From assembly GCA_043783155.1 (NCBI GenBank), contig JAYVZS010000115.1:1-54925 (forward strand): a stretch of DNA of 54,925 bases. Direction: 5' to 3'. This DNA is from JAPLDA01 sp043783155 (GTDB lineage Bacteria > Bacteroidota > Bacteroidia > AKYH767-A > 2013-40CM-41-45). Below, in pieces: positions 35,230-43,005 of the stretch. Under the pieces are notes generated by a model, which ran no database searches, had not been told where the DNA came from, and worked only from the letters and a program-made list of their open reading frames with translations. Position 1 is the stretch's first letter. Each line of letters starts with the position of its first letter. Both the position numbers and the translations under genes were made by a program.

Positions 35230-35523
35230 ATGATCCCGTTCAATTGTGCAACGGTCCACGTTGCTGCTGTTGCTGCAAATGCAATTCTTGTTTATCCGAA
35301 TCCATTCAGCACATCCATCTTTATTGTCATAAATAATGCATCGCAAATCAGCAAGTCCGAAATGAGAATATACAATGTTTTGGGGGCGGAAGTGATGAAT
35401 GCTGTTATTACGAAACAAATAACCACTCTTAAAGCGGATCATCTTGCTTCCGGAATTTATTTTTACAAAGTGATCAGCAACAATAAAACAATACAATCAG
35501 GGAGGTTGGTTTCACAACAATAA
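35230..35523 (+). pseudogene. Remnant T9SS type A sorting domain
   Basis: The reading frame is almost only a C-terminal sorting domain: VYPNPFSTSIFIVINNA, MRIYNVLGAEVM and LASGIYFYKVISNNKTIQSGRLV match the Por secretion tail. The first 20 residues (MIPFNCATVHVAAVAANAI) are not a signal peptide and there is no cargo domain. It is best read as the surviving 3' end of a secreted protein gene that lost the rest, possibly when the neighbouring repeat elements inserted or recombined. Confidence 0.6.
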
Positions 35524-35780
35524 ATTATATAAATGTAAATGCACTCTATGCTGGTAGCCGTCAGTACATGGCTTTTATTAAAGTAAAGACAGTGCCGGAA
35601 ATATTTATGGACGAACCAAATATGACAACTTGTTTTCAGATGAACACAGGTTGATACAATATTTTAATTCTTTCCGTCTTGAAAATTCCAATTGGAGTAA
35701 CAGACTTTATTTATTCAGCATATCTGAAGTTAGAAAATGTAAGTTAGAAAACTAATGGTGCTGCATCAGGGAAAACATAT
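35524..35780. other. Non-coding AT-rich stretch
   Basis: 257 bases, with 451 to the next gene in all, the remainder being the second MITE-like copy. I see no gene, promoter match or hairpin worth naming in it. Confidence 0.55.
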
Positions 35781-35941
35781 CACTACTGTCCGACAAAAAA
35801 GATACTCACCTTTTGAAACATCTATCGATAGCAGGGATTAGCCCCTCTCCCTCGGAGAGGGGTTGGGGTGAGGTCAATAAGGCAGAAACCAATGGTGACG
35901 GCATATTCAAAGCGATAAAAAATATTCCCCGGACAATAGTG
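35781..35941 (-). repeat. MITE-like element, copy 2
   Basis: 161 bases, reverse complement of 31109-31269. The ends are terminal inverted repeats: CACTACTGTCCGA on the left and, on the opposite strand, CACTATTGTCCGG on the right (11 of 13 match). No ORF. A clear target-site duplication is not visible. It ends 33 bases before the next CDS. Confidence 0.9.
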
Positions 35942-35974
35942 AAAGTAATTAATAACATACTTATTTAAAAAAAA

Positions 35975-36604
35975 ATGAGAAAGATACTTGCAATCGTTGT
36001 AATAGTTTTTATTTCATTGTCTGTATCCGGACAAAACTTTGAAGGCAAAATTATTTACAGGAATTCCTTCAAGAGTAAAATATCGCTGATGACGGATGAA
36101 CAATTTAATACTGCGATGGGAACCCGGCAGGAGTATTATATAAGGGGCGGGAATTACAAATCGGTAAGCAACGGAGCATTATCAGAATGGCAACTTTACA
36201 TCGGTTATGAGAATAAGGTATATACTAAGATGACCAACTCTGATACGCTGCTTTGGACGGATGGAAGTAAGAGTGCCGACACCATTCGTAAAACGGAAAT
36301 TAACAGGGATGCACTAGTGATTCTCGGGTATCATTGTGATGAGTTGATATTCACATTTACCAATAGCGTTCGTACATTTTATTTCAGTTCCGGGCTTCCG
36401 ATGGACCCGCAGCTGTATGTTCATCATACATTCGGCAACTGGTACGATTACCTGTTGTGGGCACATGCTGTTCCTTTAAAAATGATCATCGACAATCCAA
36501 ATTTTACGATGGAGTCAGAAGCAACGGAGGTACAGCCCCTTAAACTTGATGACAAAGAATTCCAGCTTCCTGTAAATGCCAAATCGAAAAAGAGTCCTTA
36601 TTGA
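35975..36604 (+). CDS. Secreted DUF4412/GLPGLI-like protein
   Basis: 209 residues; signal peptide MRKILAIVVIVFISLSVSGQ. FEGKIIYRNSF at the mature start, then TAMGTRQEYYIRGGNYKS, LYIGYENKVYTKMTNSDTLLWTDGS and ILGYHCDELIFTFTN, the same plan as the protein at 24705 (an EGKI strand, a 'gg' turn, a CDEL-type strand). Family function unknown; such proteins are thought to be periplasmic or surface beta-proteins. The MITE-like copy just upstream may supply its 5' regulatory sequence. Confidence 0.72.
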   Translation: MRKILAIVVIVFISLSVSGQNFEGKIIYRNSFKSKISLMTDEQFNTAMGTRQEYYIRGGNYKSVSNGALSEWQLYIGYENKVYTKMTNSDTLLWTDGSKSADTIRKTEINRDALVILGYHCDELIFTFTNSVRTFYFSSGLPMDPQLYVHHTFGNWYDYLLWAHAVPLKMIIDNPNFTMESEATEVQPLKLDDKEFQLPVNAKSKKSPY

Positions 36605-36662
36605 TTTATTAAGAATAAATTCTTAAAGAAGGCCTCGAATCTTCTCAACTGCTTTTTATTGT

Positions 36663-36725
36663 GAAATAGATTCTTACAGAATGACGACCTGCAAATCCCG
36701 GTGTCATTCTGTAAGAATCTATTTC
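36663..36725. repeat. REPIN-like perfect hairpin, copy 2
   Basis: Perfect 23-base arms at 36663-36685 (begins GAAATAGATTCTTACAGAAT) and 36703-36725, with a 17-base loop. It shares the AATCTATTT and TCATTC half-site words with 9920-10021. It sits between the DUF4412-like gene and arsR and could also act as a terminator, although no T-tract follows. Confidence 0.92.
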
Positions 36726-36785
36726 TATAGTTATAGAGGACTGCGAACTGAATTTTTGGTGTTTGAAATTTATTTTTGAAAATGC

Positions 36786-36823
36786 TTGCATATCTGTTTT
36801 CTTTTATCGTATATTTGCGATAT
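36786..36823 (+). promoter_or_regulatory. ars operon promoter and candidate ArsR operator
   Basis: TTG (36786-36788), 21-base spacer, TATATTTG (36810-36817), 19 bases before the arsR ATG. Overlapping the -7 box is the dyad ATAT-N5-ATAT (36811-36823), flanked by ATCG/CGAT, in the position expected for ArsR repression. Confidence 0.72.
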
Positions 36824-36836
36824 AAAATAAAGGACA

Positions 36837-37169
36837 ATGGCTCATAACAAGAAAGAGGAATTCAGTAAAAGAGAAAATGAACTGGCCGATTTTGCCAATG
36901 CCATCAGTCATCCCGCACGGGTAGCCATCCTCAAACAAATTGCAGACCAGGAAACCTGTATCTGCGGAGAGATTGTCGAAGTATTGCCGCTTGCCCAATC
37001 AACCGTTTCACAGCATCTCAAAGAACTTTTGAAGGCTGAACTCATTACCGGTACAGTCGATGGCGTGAAATCCTGCTATTGCATCAACTGGAAAACGTTT
37101 GAGAAGTTCGAAAAAACTTTTAATGAATTTTTCAAAAGAACAAATTCCAACAATCCAAAGTGTTGTTAA
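36837..37169 (+). CDS. arsR: ArsR family metalloregulator
   Basis: 110-residue winged-helix repressor. FANAISHPARVAILKQIADQETCICGEIVEVLPLAQSTVSQHLKELLKAELI is the ArsR/SmtB core; the CxC in ETCICGEI is in the alpha-3 position that binds As(III) in classical ArsR, and further thiols (SCYC, PKCC) occur toward the C-terminus. It should repress the operon until arsenite displaces it from the promoter. Confidence 0.93.
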   Translation: MAHNKKEEFSKRENELADFANAISHPARVAILKQIADQETCICGEIVEVLPLAQSTVSQHLKELLKAELITGTVDGVKSCYCINWKTFEKFEKTFNEFFKRTNSNNPKCC

Positions 37170-37187
37170 CCTATAAATATAAATACA

Positions 37188-37697
37188 ATGAACCACCTCA
37201 CACCTGTCGACGCAAACACATTTCCACGAATGCATGTCAGTATTTACGTAAGCGACATTCAGAAGTCAGTTGAATTTTATTCTAAATTTTTCGGCCAGGA
37301 ACCTGCAAAGGTGAAACCGGATTACGCGAAGTATATCTTAGACAGTCCTTCGCTTATTATCTCATTTGTGGAGAACAAGGAAAGAGTGCAATCAAACTTC
37401 GGTCACCTCGGTTTCCAGGTAGAAACGCCGGAAGATCTGAATATCAAACTTTGGGTGGCGAAAAAGAATAATCTTGTTGCCAAAGAAGAGACCGGGACTA
37501 ATTGCTGCTATGCAAAGCAGGATAAATTCTGGGTACAAGATCCTGACGGAGTGCAATGGGAGGTGTATTATTTTCATGAAGATGCGGAGTTTAACGATCC
37601 TCATTTTGAATTGAGCGAAACAACGGTTTGCTGTTCTTTGAAAGACAAATCAGAAAGTGAACTTAGCGAATTGACGACCGAAAAATCCTGTTGCTAA
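37188..37697 (+). CDS. ArsI/CadI family VOC metalloenzyme
   Basis: 169 residues of the vicinal-oxygen-chelate fold. Likely metal ligands are H16, H73 and E125, spaced as in ArsI C-As lyase; the arsenic-binding vicinal pair is C106-C107 in TGTNCCYAKQDKFWVQDPDG. ArsI cleaves methyl groups from organoarsenicals with a ferrous iron centre; CadI-type members respond to cadmium. The extra C-terminal cysteines (TTVCCSLK, EKSCC) may bind metal. Second gene of the ars operon. Confidence 0.88.
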   Translation: MNHLTPVDANTFPRMHVSIYVSDIQKSVEFYSKFFGQEPAKVKPDYAKYILDSPSLIISFVENKERVQSNFGHLGFQVETPEDLNIKLWVAKKNNLVAKEETGTNCCYAKQDKFWVQDPDGVQWEVYYFHEDAEFNDPHFELSETTVCCSLKDKSESELSELTTEKSCC

Positions 37698-37713
37698 AAT
37701 AAAGAGATACGAT

Positions 37714-38142
37714 ATGATAAAAGTTTTATTCCTGTGCATCCACAACTCAGCACGAAGCCAGATGGCAGAAGCATACTTGAAAAAATTTGGTGATGATAAA
37801 TTTTTTGTAGAAAGTGCCGGACTGGAATCAGGTAAATTAAATCCGCTTGCTGTGGAGGTAATGCTGGAAGATGGTATTGACATTTCAAAAAATCAAACAA
37901 AGGATGTCTTTGACTTTTTCAAAGAAGGAAGATTGTATCACTATGTGATAACGGTATGCGACGAAGCAAACGCAGCGAGATGTCCGATTTTTCCGGGAGT
38001 TCATAAAAAAATCAACTGGAGTTTTACAGATCCTTCTTCATTGACAGGTTCGCAGGAGGAGAAACGGATCATTACAAGAGAAGTCAGGGATAAAATTAAA
38101 GCATCCGTTCTGAAATTTATTGGTGAAGTAGAAGTGAAATGA
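37714..38142 (+). CDS. arsC: Thioredoxin-coupled arsenate reductase
   Basis: 142 residues, low-molecular-weight phosphatase fold. Catalytic loop C8-x5-R14 in FLCIHNSARSQMAEA; the resolving pair C82 and C90 in VCDEANAARCP, as in the Bacillus-type ArsC relay that ends with thioredoxin. It reduces As(V) to As(III). It overlaps the aquaporin gene by four bases, indicating tight coupling. Confidence 0.94.
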   Translation: MIKVLFLCIHNSARSQMAEAYLKKFGDDKFFVESAGLESGKLNPLAVEVMLEDGIDISKNQTKDVFDFFKEGRLYHYVITVCDEANAARCPIFPGVHKKINWSFTDPSSLTGSQEEKRIITREVRDKIKASVLKFIGEVEVK

Positions 38143-38795
38143 AAAAATACATAGCTGAATGTATCGGCACCTTTGCCTTGGTGTTTTGCGGAACAGGTGC
38201 GATCATTATTGATCAGCAAACAGGTGGACAAATCGGACACATCGGAATCGCAATTACCTTCGGGCTGATTGTGATGGCGATGATTTATTCATTTGGTAAT
38301 ATTTCAGGCGCGCATTTTAACCCGGCGGTTACCATTGGTTTTTCAGTCGCTGGACTTTTTCAACGCAAAGAAATTCTGCCGTTCATTGCCAGCCAGGTGA
38401 TCGGTGCATTTGCCGCATCAGGATTATTAAAATTTCTTTTTCCGGAGAACTTGCATCTTGGCGCTACATTTCCTGCAAATTCTCAAATGCAATCTTTCAT
38501 TTTCGAATTAGTGCTTACATTCTTTTTAATGCTTGTGATACTTTTCACTTCACATGGATCAAAAGAAACTGGTATCGTGGCAGGACTTGCCATTGGTTCA
38601 ACTGTTTTATTGGAAGCGATGTTCGCTGGACCTATTTCCGGAGCATCCATGAACCCTGCAAGAAGTTTAGCACCTGCAATTGTATCGGGTAATCATGCTG
38701 CTCTGTGGATTTATCTGACAGCACCTTTTGTCGGAGCTTTTGCCGCCACAATTATTTTTAAGATCATGCGAGACGACAAGAATATCAAAGATTAA
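38139..38795 (+). CDS. MIP-family aquaglyceroporin, likely arsenite channel
   Basis: 218 residues, six TM helices and two half-helices with the signatures HFNPAVTIG and SMNPARSLAP. Members can conduct water, glycerol or trivalent arsenite. Its four-base overlap with arsC and position at the end of an ars operon match the AqpS design, in which the channel releases As(III) made by ArsC down its gradient. No arsB or ACR3 pump is present here. Confidence 0.92.
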   Translation: MKKYIAECIGTFALVFCGTGAIIIDQQTGGQIGHIGIAITFGLIVMAMIYSFGNISGAHFNPAVTIGFSVAGLFQRKEILPFIASQVIGAFAASGLLKFLFPENLHLGATFPANSQMQSFIFELVLTFFLMLVILFTSHGSKETGIVAGLAIGSTVLLEAMFAGPISGASMNPARSLAPAIVSGNHAALWIYLTAPFVGAFAATIIFKIMRDDKNIKD

Positions 38796-38868
38796 TCACT
38801 GAATCTTTCTTTGAAGTTCGCTTTGTGACTTTATGGTTTATTTTATTTTTCCTTTAATGTACGATCAC

Positions 38869-39657
38869 TTACGCAAACTCAATCCTGATTGGATCCATCG
38901 TTTTCATTCCGAGCAATCCGCTTGCCTTGTCGCGGTTAATGGAAAGTTTGAGATAGCCTTCGCGGTTAAACAGCGCGACAATTTCTCCGGCATCAGAATC
39001 AAAATAATTTTTGCTGATACGGCGAATGTCGTATTCAGTCCGGCGTAGAAAAATTGTAAACGGACGATCGTTGCGAACTTTTTCAAATAACTCTCTCGTG
39101 ATATTTGAAATAATATTGCCGAAGGAGTCAATATAAATAACAGCACCTCGAATAACCGACTGATCAACTGTTGGCTGAGTATGAAAACTTCTGACCATTT
39201 CTCCTGTGAGTTCGCCGGCTTCTTCAAGTTTTGTTCCCTTTGAATACGAAGAAAGGACGGATAAAAAGTGATTGTTTACTTCGTACGATGAAGCATCTTC
39301 GGCAACCGGCAGCCGGAAAATTTCCTTATCGGTCTCACCGAGAATGAGAGAAAAAATTCCACTGTCTTCCCCGATAAAATAATGACCGTTTGATTTTACA
39401 ACAAGGAAGTTTCGCTGGTCATTTTTGTTTTTCTCTGTAATGTTTCCCGCGATACCGATGAAATGCAGTGTGCCTTTCGGAAATTTTTCAAAACAATTAC
39501 GGATTACAAAAGATGCCTGGAGAATATCGAAGTGTTCAATCTCGTGACTGATATCAACCAATTGAATGTCCGGACTTCTGCTCATCAACTCGCCTTTAAA
39601 TGAAGCGAGGTAATGATCGCGGAGTCCCCAATCAGTTGTCAAAGTAATAATGGGCAT
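38869..39657 (-). CDS. SAM hydroxide adenosyltransferase (DUF62 family)
   Basis: 262 residues. MPIITLTTDWGLRDHYLASFKGEL, DISHEIEHFDILQASFVIRNCFEKFPKGTLHFIGI and GAVIYIDSFGNIISNI are the family blocks. These enzymes hydrolyse S-adenosylmethionine to adenosine and methionine; fluorinases and chlorinases are relatives. Physiological role uncertain. Convergent with the ars operon, divergent from phoH. A -7 type TACTTTTG (minus, about 39709-39716) may be its promoter. Confidence 0.93.
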   Translation of the reverse strand: MPIITLTTDWGLRDHYLASFKGELMSRSPDIQLVDISHEIEHFDILQASFVIRNCFEKFPKGTLHFIGIAGNITEKNKNDQRNFLVVKSNGHYFIGEDSGIFSLILGETDKEIFRLPVAEDASSYEVNNHFLSVLSSYSKGTKLEEAGELTGEMVRSFHTQPTVDQSVIRGAVIYIDSFGNIISNITRELFEKVRNDRPFTIFLRRTEYDIRRISKNYFDSDAGEIVALFNREGYLKLSINRDKASGLLGMKTMDPIRIEFA

Positions 39658-39835
39658 AGGAAAAATACTGATCAGTGATGTTAATAACTTCTGTTCATGC
39701 GTCCGCCAAAAGTACTGATATTTGTATAGTATTGAAACGAAATTTTTCAGCAGGAGTAAAACTCTTCCGTTCCTATTGAGGTTCGGTACCTGTTTTTAAT
39801 CGGTCTGCAAATACTAACTTTACAAACGAAACGAC

Positions 39836-40774
39836 TTGAGCGAAGTAATTATTCCCATAGACACATTTAACCCTGTCGAATTTTTCGGAGTAAACGACAG
39901 CAACCTTGAAGTACTCAGAAAAAGTTTTCCTGAACTGAAATTAGTCGCCCGCGGCAATGAAATCAAGGTGATCGGTGATGAAAAAAACATTCATGTCTTC
40001 AGCGAGAAGATTAACCGTCTTATTCAGCATTACCAGAAGTTCGGGAGTCTGACTGCCGACAATGTGGAGCATTTTCTTTCCGAGAAAGGAAAAGATCCCG
40101 TGCCGAATGGTCAACCTACCAATGATGTACTTGTGTTTGGCCAAAACGGAATCATGGTTCGCGCACGAACGGTGAACCAGAAAAAATTAGTGGAGAGCGC
40201 AGAGAAGAACGACATCGTATTCGCCATTGGTCCCGCGGGAACCGGGAAGACATATACTGCCGTTGCACTTGCCGTTCGCGCGCTGAAGAATCGGGAGATT
40301 AAAAGAATCGTTCTCACTCGTCCGGCAGTGGAAGCCGGCGAGAACCTCGGATTTCTTCCCGGTGATCTGAAAGAAAAAATTGATCCGTATTTACGTCCGT
40401 TGTATGATGCGTTGTACGACATGATACAAGGCGAGAAGGTGAAGACCTATATTGAAAACGGAACCATTGAAGTGGCGCCTCTTGCTTTTATGAGAGGCAG
40501 AACATTAGACAACGCATACGTTATTCTGGATGAAGCACAGAACGCAACTGAAAGTCAGCTGAAAATGTTTCTCACTCGTATGGGTCCGTCAGCAAAATTT
40601 ATTGTGACAGGTGATGTTACTCAAATCGATCTTCCAAGAAACCAACCTTCCGGATTGGTGCAGGCGATTAAAATATTGTCGAATGTAAAAGGCATTGATT
40701 TTATTTACCTCGACGGACAGGATGTTGTTCGCCACAGGATTGTGAAGGAGATTATTGAGGCGTATAATAAGTAG
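39836..40774 (+). CDS. PhoH family ATPase
   Basis: 312 residues. N-terminal RNA-binding-like region (NPVEFFGVNDSNLEVLRKSFPELKLVARGNEIKVIGDE), then the ATPase with Walker A AIGPAGTGKTYTAVALAV, Walker B VILDEAQN and the SAKFIVTGDVTQIDLP block. PhoH proteins are linked to RNA metabolism and phosphate stress. The only available start in place is TTG (39836), giving MSEVIIPIDTFNPVEFFG, similar to relatives. purC lies 128 bases downstream. Confidence 0.95.
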   Translation: MSEVIIPIDTFNPVEFFGVNDSNLEVLRKSFPELKLVARGNEIKVIGDEKNIHVFSEKINRLIQHYQKFGSLTADNVEHFLSEKGKDPVPNGQPTNDVLVFGQNGIMVRARTVNQKKLVESAEKNDIVFAIGPAGTGKTYTAVALAVRALKNREIKRIVLTRPAVEAGENLGFLPGDLKEKIDPYLRPLYDALYDMIQGEKVKTYIENGTIEVAPLAFMRGRTLDNAYVILDEAQNATESQLKMFLTRMGPSAKFIVTGDVTQIDLPRNQPSGLVQAIKILSNVKGIDFIYLDGQDVVRHRIVKEIIEAYNK

Positions 40775-40901
40775 CAGTTGGCAGTTGCTGTGAGCGGTTT
40801 CGAACAGGAATCGTTTTCGATTCAACCATCATTATTTATAATATTGAAACGGAGAGCCGGAGAATCGGAGACAACCAATGAACTATTGAACAGATCAACT
40901 A

Positions 40902-41864
40902 ATGAACATTTTGACCACCGTGTCTCCAACGCTATCCTCCACCAATTTCCATTTTCCCAAACAGACTTCTTATTATAAAGGTAAAGTAAGAGATGTTTAC
41001 ACTATCGATAACAAATTGATGGTGATGATTGTAAGCGATCGTATCTCAGCTTTTGATGTGGTACTTCCCAGAGCCATTCCATACAAAGGACAAGTGTTGA
41101 ACCAGGTAGCTTCTAAAATGCTTTCGGCAACAAAAGACATTGTTCCGAATTGGGTCGTTAGTGTTCCCGATCCAAATGTGACGATCGGAAGATTGTGCGA
41201 ACCGTTTAAAGTCGAGATGGTGATCAGGGGATATTTATCCGGTCATGCCTGGAGAGAATACAACGCAGGCAAACGATCGTTGTGTGGAGTGAAACTTCCC
41301 GAAGGCATGAAAGAGAACGATCGCTTTCCGGATCCAATTATTACCCCTTCAACAAAAGCTTCCGTTGGGCATGATGCAGATATTTCGAAAGAAGAAATTA
41401 TCGCTCAGAAAATTGTTTCCGAAGAAGATTACGGGCAGATTGAAAAGTATACACGCGCCATCTTTAAACGCGGGACAGAACTTGCTTTGAAACAAGGGTT
41501 GCTTTTGGTTGATACAAAATATGAATTCGGAAAAACGGATGGAACGATTTATCTCATCGACGAAATTCATACTCCTGATTCTTCCCGTTACTTTTATGCC
41601 GATGGTTATGCCGAGCTCCAGAAAACCGGAGATCAACAGAAGCAGCTTTCGAAAGAGTTTGTAAGACAGTGGCTCATCGAAAATAATTTTCAGGGAAAAG
41701 AAGGACAAGTCGTTCCGGAGATGAGTGATGACTGGGTAAGTAAAATTTCCGAACGCTACATTGAACTTTTTGAAAAACTGACGGGTGAGAAATTTGTGAA
41801 AGCAGATAGCAGTGATATTTTGAAGAGGATTGAGAGGAATGTTTTGAAGAGCTTGAATAAGTAA
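40902..41864 (+). CDS. purC: Phosphoribosylaminoimidazole-succinocarboxamide synthase
   Basis: SAICAR synthetase, an ATP-dependent ligase joining aspartate to CAIR in purine synthesis. 320 residues, the long form frequent in Bacteroidota. YYKGKVRDVYTID, VSDRISAFDVVLP, VEMVIRGYLSGHAWREYNAGKR, TPSTKASVGHDADIS and DTKYEFGKTDGTIYLIDEIHTPDSSR are diagnostic. Confidence 0.97.
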   Translation: MNILTTVSPTLSSTNFHFPKQTSYYKGKVRDVYTIDNKLMVMIVSDRISAFDVVLPRAIPYKGQVLNQVASKMLSATKDIVPNWVVSVPDPNVTIGRLCEPFKVEMVIRGYLSGHAWREYNAGKRSLCGVKLPEGMKENDRFPDPIITPSTKASVGHDADISKEEIIAQKIVSEEDYGQIEKYTRAIFKRGTELALKQGLLLVDTKYEFGKTDGTIYLIDEIHTPDSSRYFYADGYAELQKTGDQQKQLSKEFVRQWLIENNFQGKEGQVVPEMSDDWVSKISERYIELFEKLTGEKFVKADSSDILKRIERNVLKSLNK

Positions 41865-41867
41865 CAA

Positions 41868-42010
41868 GGTGAATAGGTGACTAAGTTACGAAGTGAATAG
41901 GCAACTAAGGTACGAAGTGCAGCCTGTTTCTTAGTCACTTCATCACCTAATAACTTAGTTACTTCGCTACCTCGTCACCTCATCACTTAAAAACCTATTC
42001 ACCTATCATA
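41868..42010. repeat. Self-complementary 'word' repeat cluster between purC and ydcF-like gene
   Basis: About 140 bases made of recurring words, TAGGTGACTAAGTTACGAAG on one side and their complements (AACTTAGTTACTTCG, CTATTCACCT) on the other. The whole can fold back on itself. No ORF. Comparable word clusters occur at 12955-13050, 16570-16612, 26390-26450, 28528-28570, 42755-42825 and 44530-44573. Confidence 0.7.
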
Positions 42011-42014
42011 ACAA

Positions 42015-42722
42015 ATGAAAAACAAATGGCTCCAACTGACACTTCGAATTCTCAAGCGCTCTGTCTTCATCCTCGGCTTCCTTTTTCTTTTCCTGATCAT
42101 CTTCGCTTTTACACGTGTCCCGTATGATGTACACCGGTGGCTCGGATTGCATAACAGCAAATATGATTTCACTCCCGATTACATTGTATTTCTTGGTGGT
42201 AGCGGGATGCCGGGCGAATCGAACCTGATGCGTTTGTATTATGTCTCGCGACTCGCGGAACAATTTCCTGAAGCTAAAATCATCATTGCTCATCCGATTG
42301 ATACGGTTGTCATTTCTCTGATGCGCGATGAACTCCTCACCAATGATGTGGACTCTTCCCGCATCATCGTTGAAAAAGAAGGAACGAATACGCGCGAACA
42401 GGCTTTGCAACTCGCATTGCTTGAGAATGGGATCCTGCAAAAAGGAATGTTAGTTGTAACATCTCCCGAAAACATGTACCGAACAATCAGAACTTTCCGG
42501 AAAGTTGGATTTGTAAAAGTGGGAGGACAGTCTTCATTCGAGAATGCTATGTTCGTCGATCTCTCTTACAATCACAAACGGATCGGTGGAAAAAAATATG
42601 TTCCTGACGTTTCCGGGAACATGAGTCTTCGCTATACATTCTGGAATTATTTTAAGCTGGAGATTACTTGCATCCGTGAGTTTACAGCCATCGGGTATTA
42701 TAAGTTGAACGGGTGGATTTGA
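42015..42722 (+). CDS. YdcF/SanA family (DUF218) membrane protein
   Basis: 235 residues with one N-terminal TM helix (SVFILGFLFLFLIIFAF) and a DUF218 domain: DYIVFLGGSGMPGESNLMRLYYVSRLAEQ, EKEGTNTREQALQLA, VVTSPENMYRTIRTFRKVGF. The family is tied to envelope biogenesis and vancomycin sensitivity (SanA) but its reaction is not established. Confidence 0.85.
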   Translation: MKNKWLQLTLRILKRSVFILGFLFLFLIIFAFTRVPYDVHRWLGLHNSKYDFTPDYIVFLGGSGMPGESNLMRLYYVSRLAEQFPEAKIIIAHPIDTVVISLMRDELLTNDVDSSRIIVEKEGTNTREQALQLALLENGILQKGMLVVTSPENMYRTIRTFRKVGFVKVGGQSSFENAMFVDLSYNHKRIGGKKYVPDVSGNMSLRYTFWNYFKLEITCIREFTAIGYYKLNGWI

Positions 42723-42828
42723 AAATGTTGTCGATTGAATTGGAATAGGAAATTGATTGTTAGATCTTAGTCGTTAGTTTTCATGTGCCTAAACTAAAAA
42801 CCAACAACTAAAAACTAACCCTCCTAAC

Positions 42829-42910
42829 TTATTAACAAACTGTTGAAAACCTAAATTATCTTCGAATTTTTATTGGACTATATGTAAGTCTGTTGAAAAC
42901 CTGTTAATAA
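42829..42910. repeat. Direct and inverted repeats upstream of guaA
   Basis: Two identical CTGTTGAAAACCT words (42840-42852, 42890-42902) are bracketed by TTATTAACA (42829-42837) and TGTTAATAA (42902-42910). The arrangement is symmetrical and lies 90-170 bases before guaA. Function unknown; it could be a regulator site for guaA. Confidence 0.6.
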
Positions 42911-42968
42911 CGGATTTCTTCCAGCACCAATATCAGGATCATCCTGATCACTTTTTATTCTTGGAAAA

Positions 42969-43002
42969 TTGGCTATGAATTCTCTATTAAGTTTTACTTT
43001 TG
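42969..43002 (+). promoter_or_regulatory. Candidate guaA promoter abutting the start codon
   Basis: TACTTTTG (42995-43002) is a perfect -7 box, three bases before ATG 43006. The nearest TTG (42969-42971) is 23 bases upstream, slightly long. If used, the mRNA is leaderless or nearly so. Confidence 0.55.
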
Positions 43003-43005
43003 CGC

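Noticed and set aside
40774..40901. tRNA-like TTCGA words in the phoH-purC gap
   Set aside because: No acceptor stem or cloverleaf can be drawn; it is short inverted-word sequence. No tRNA or rRNA gene was found in the window.
42829..42910. Replication origin, from DnaA-box-like TTATTAACA words
   Set aside because: The words do not match TTATCCACA closely, and no dnaA, dnaN or AT-rich unwinding region is near.
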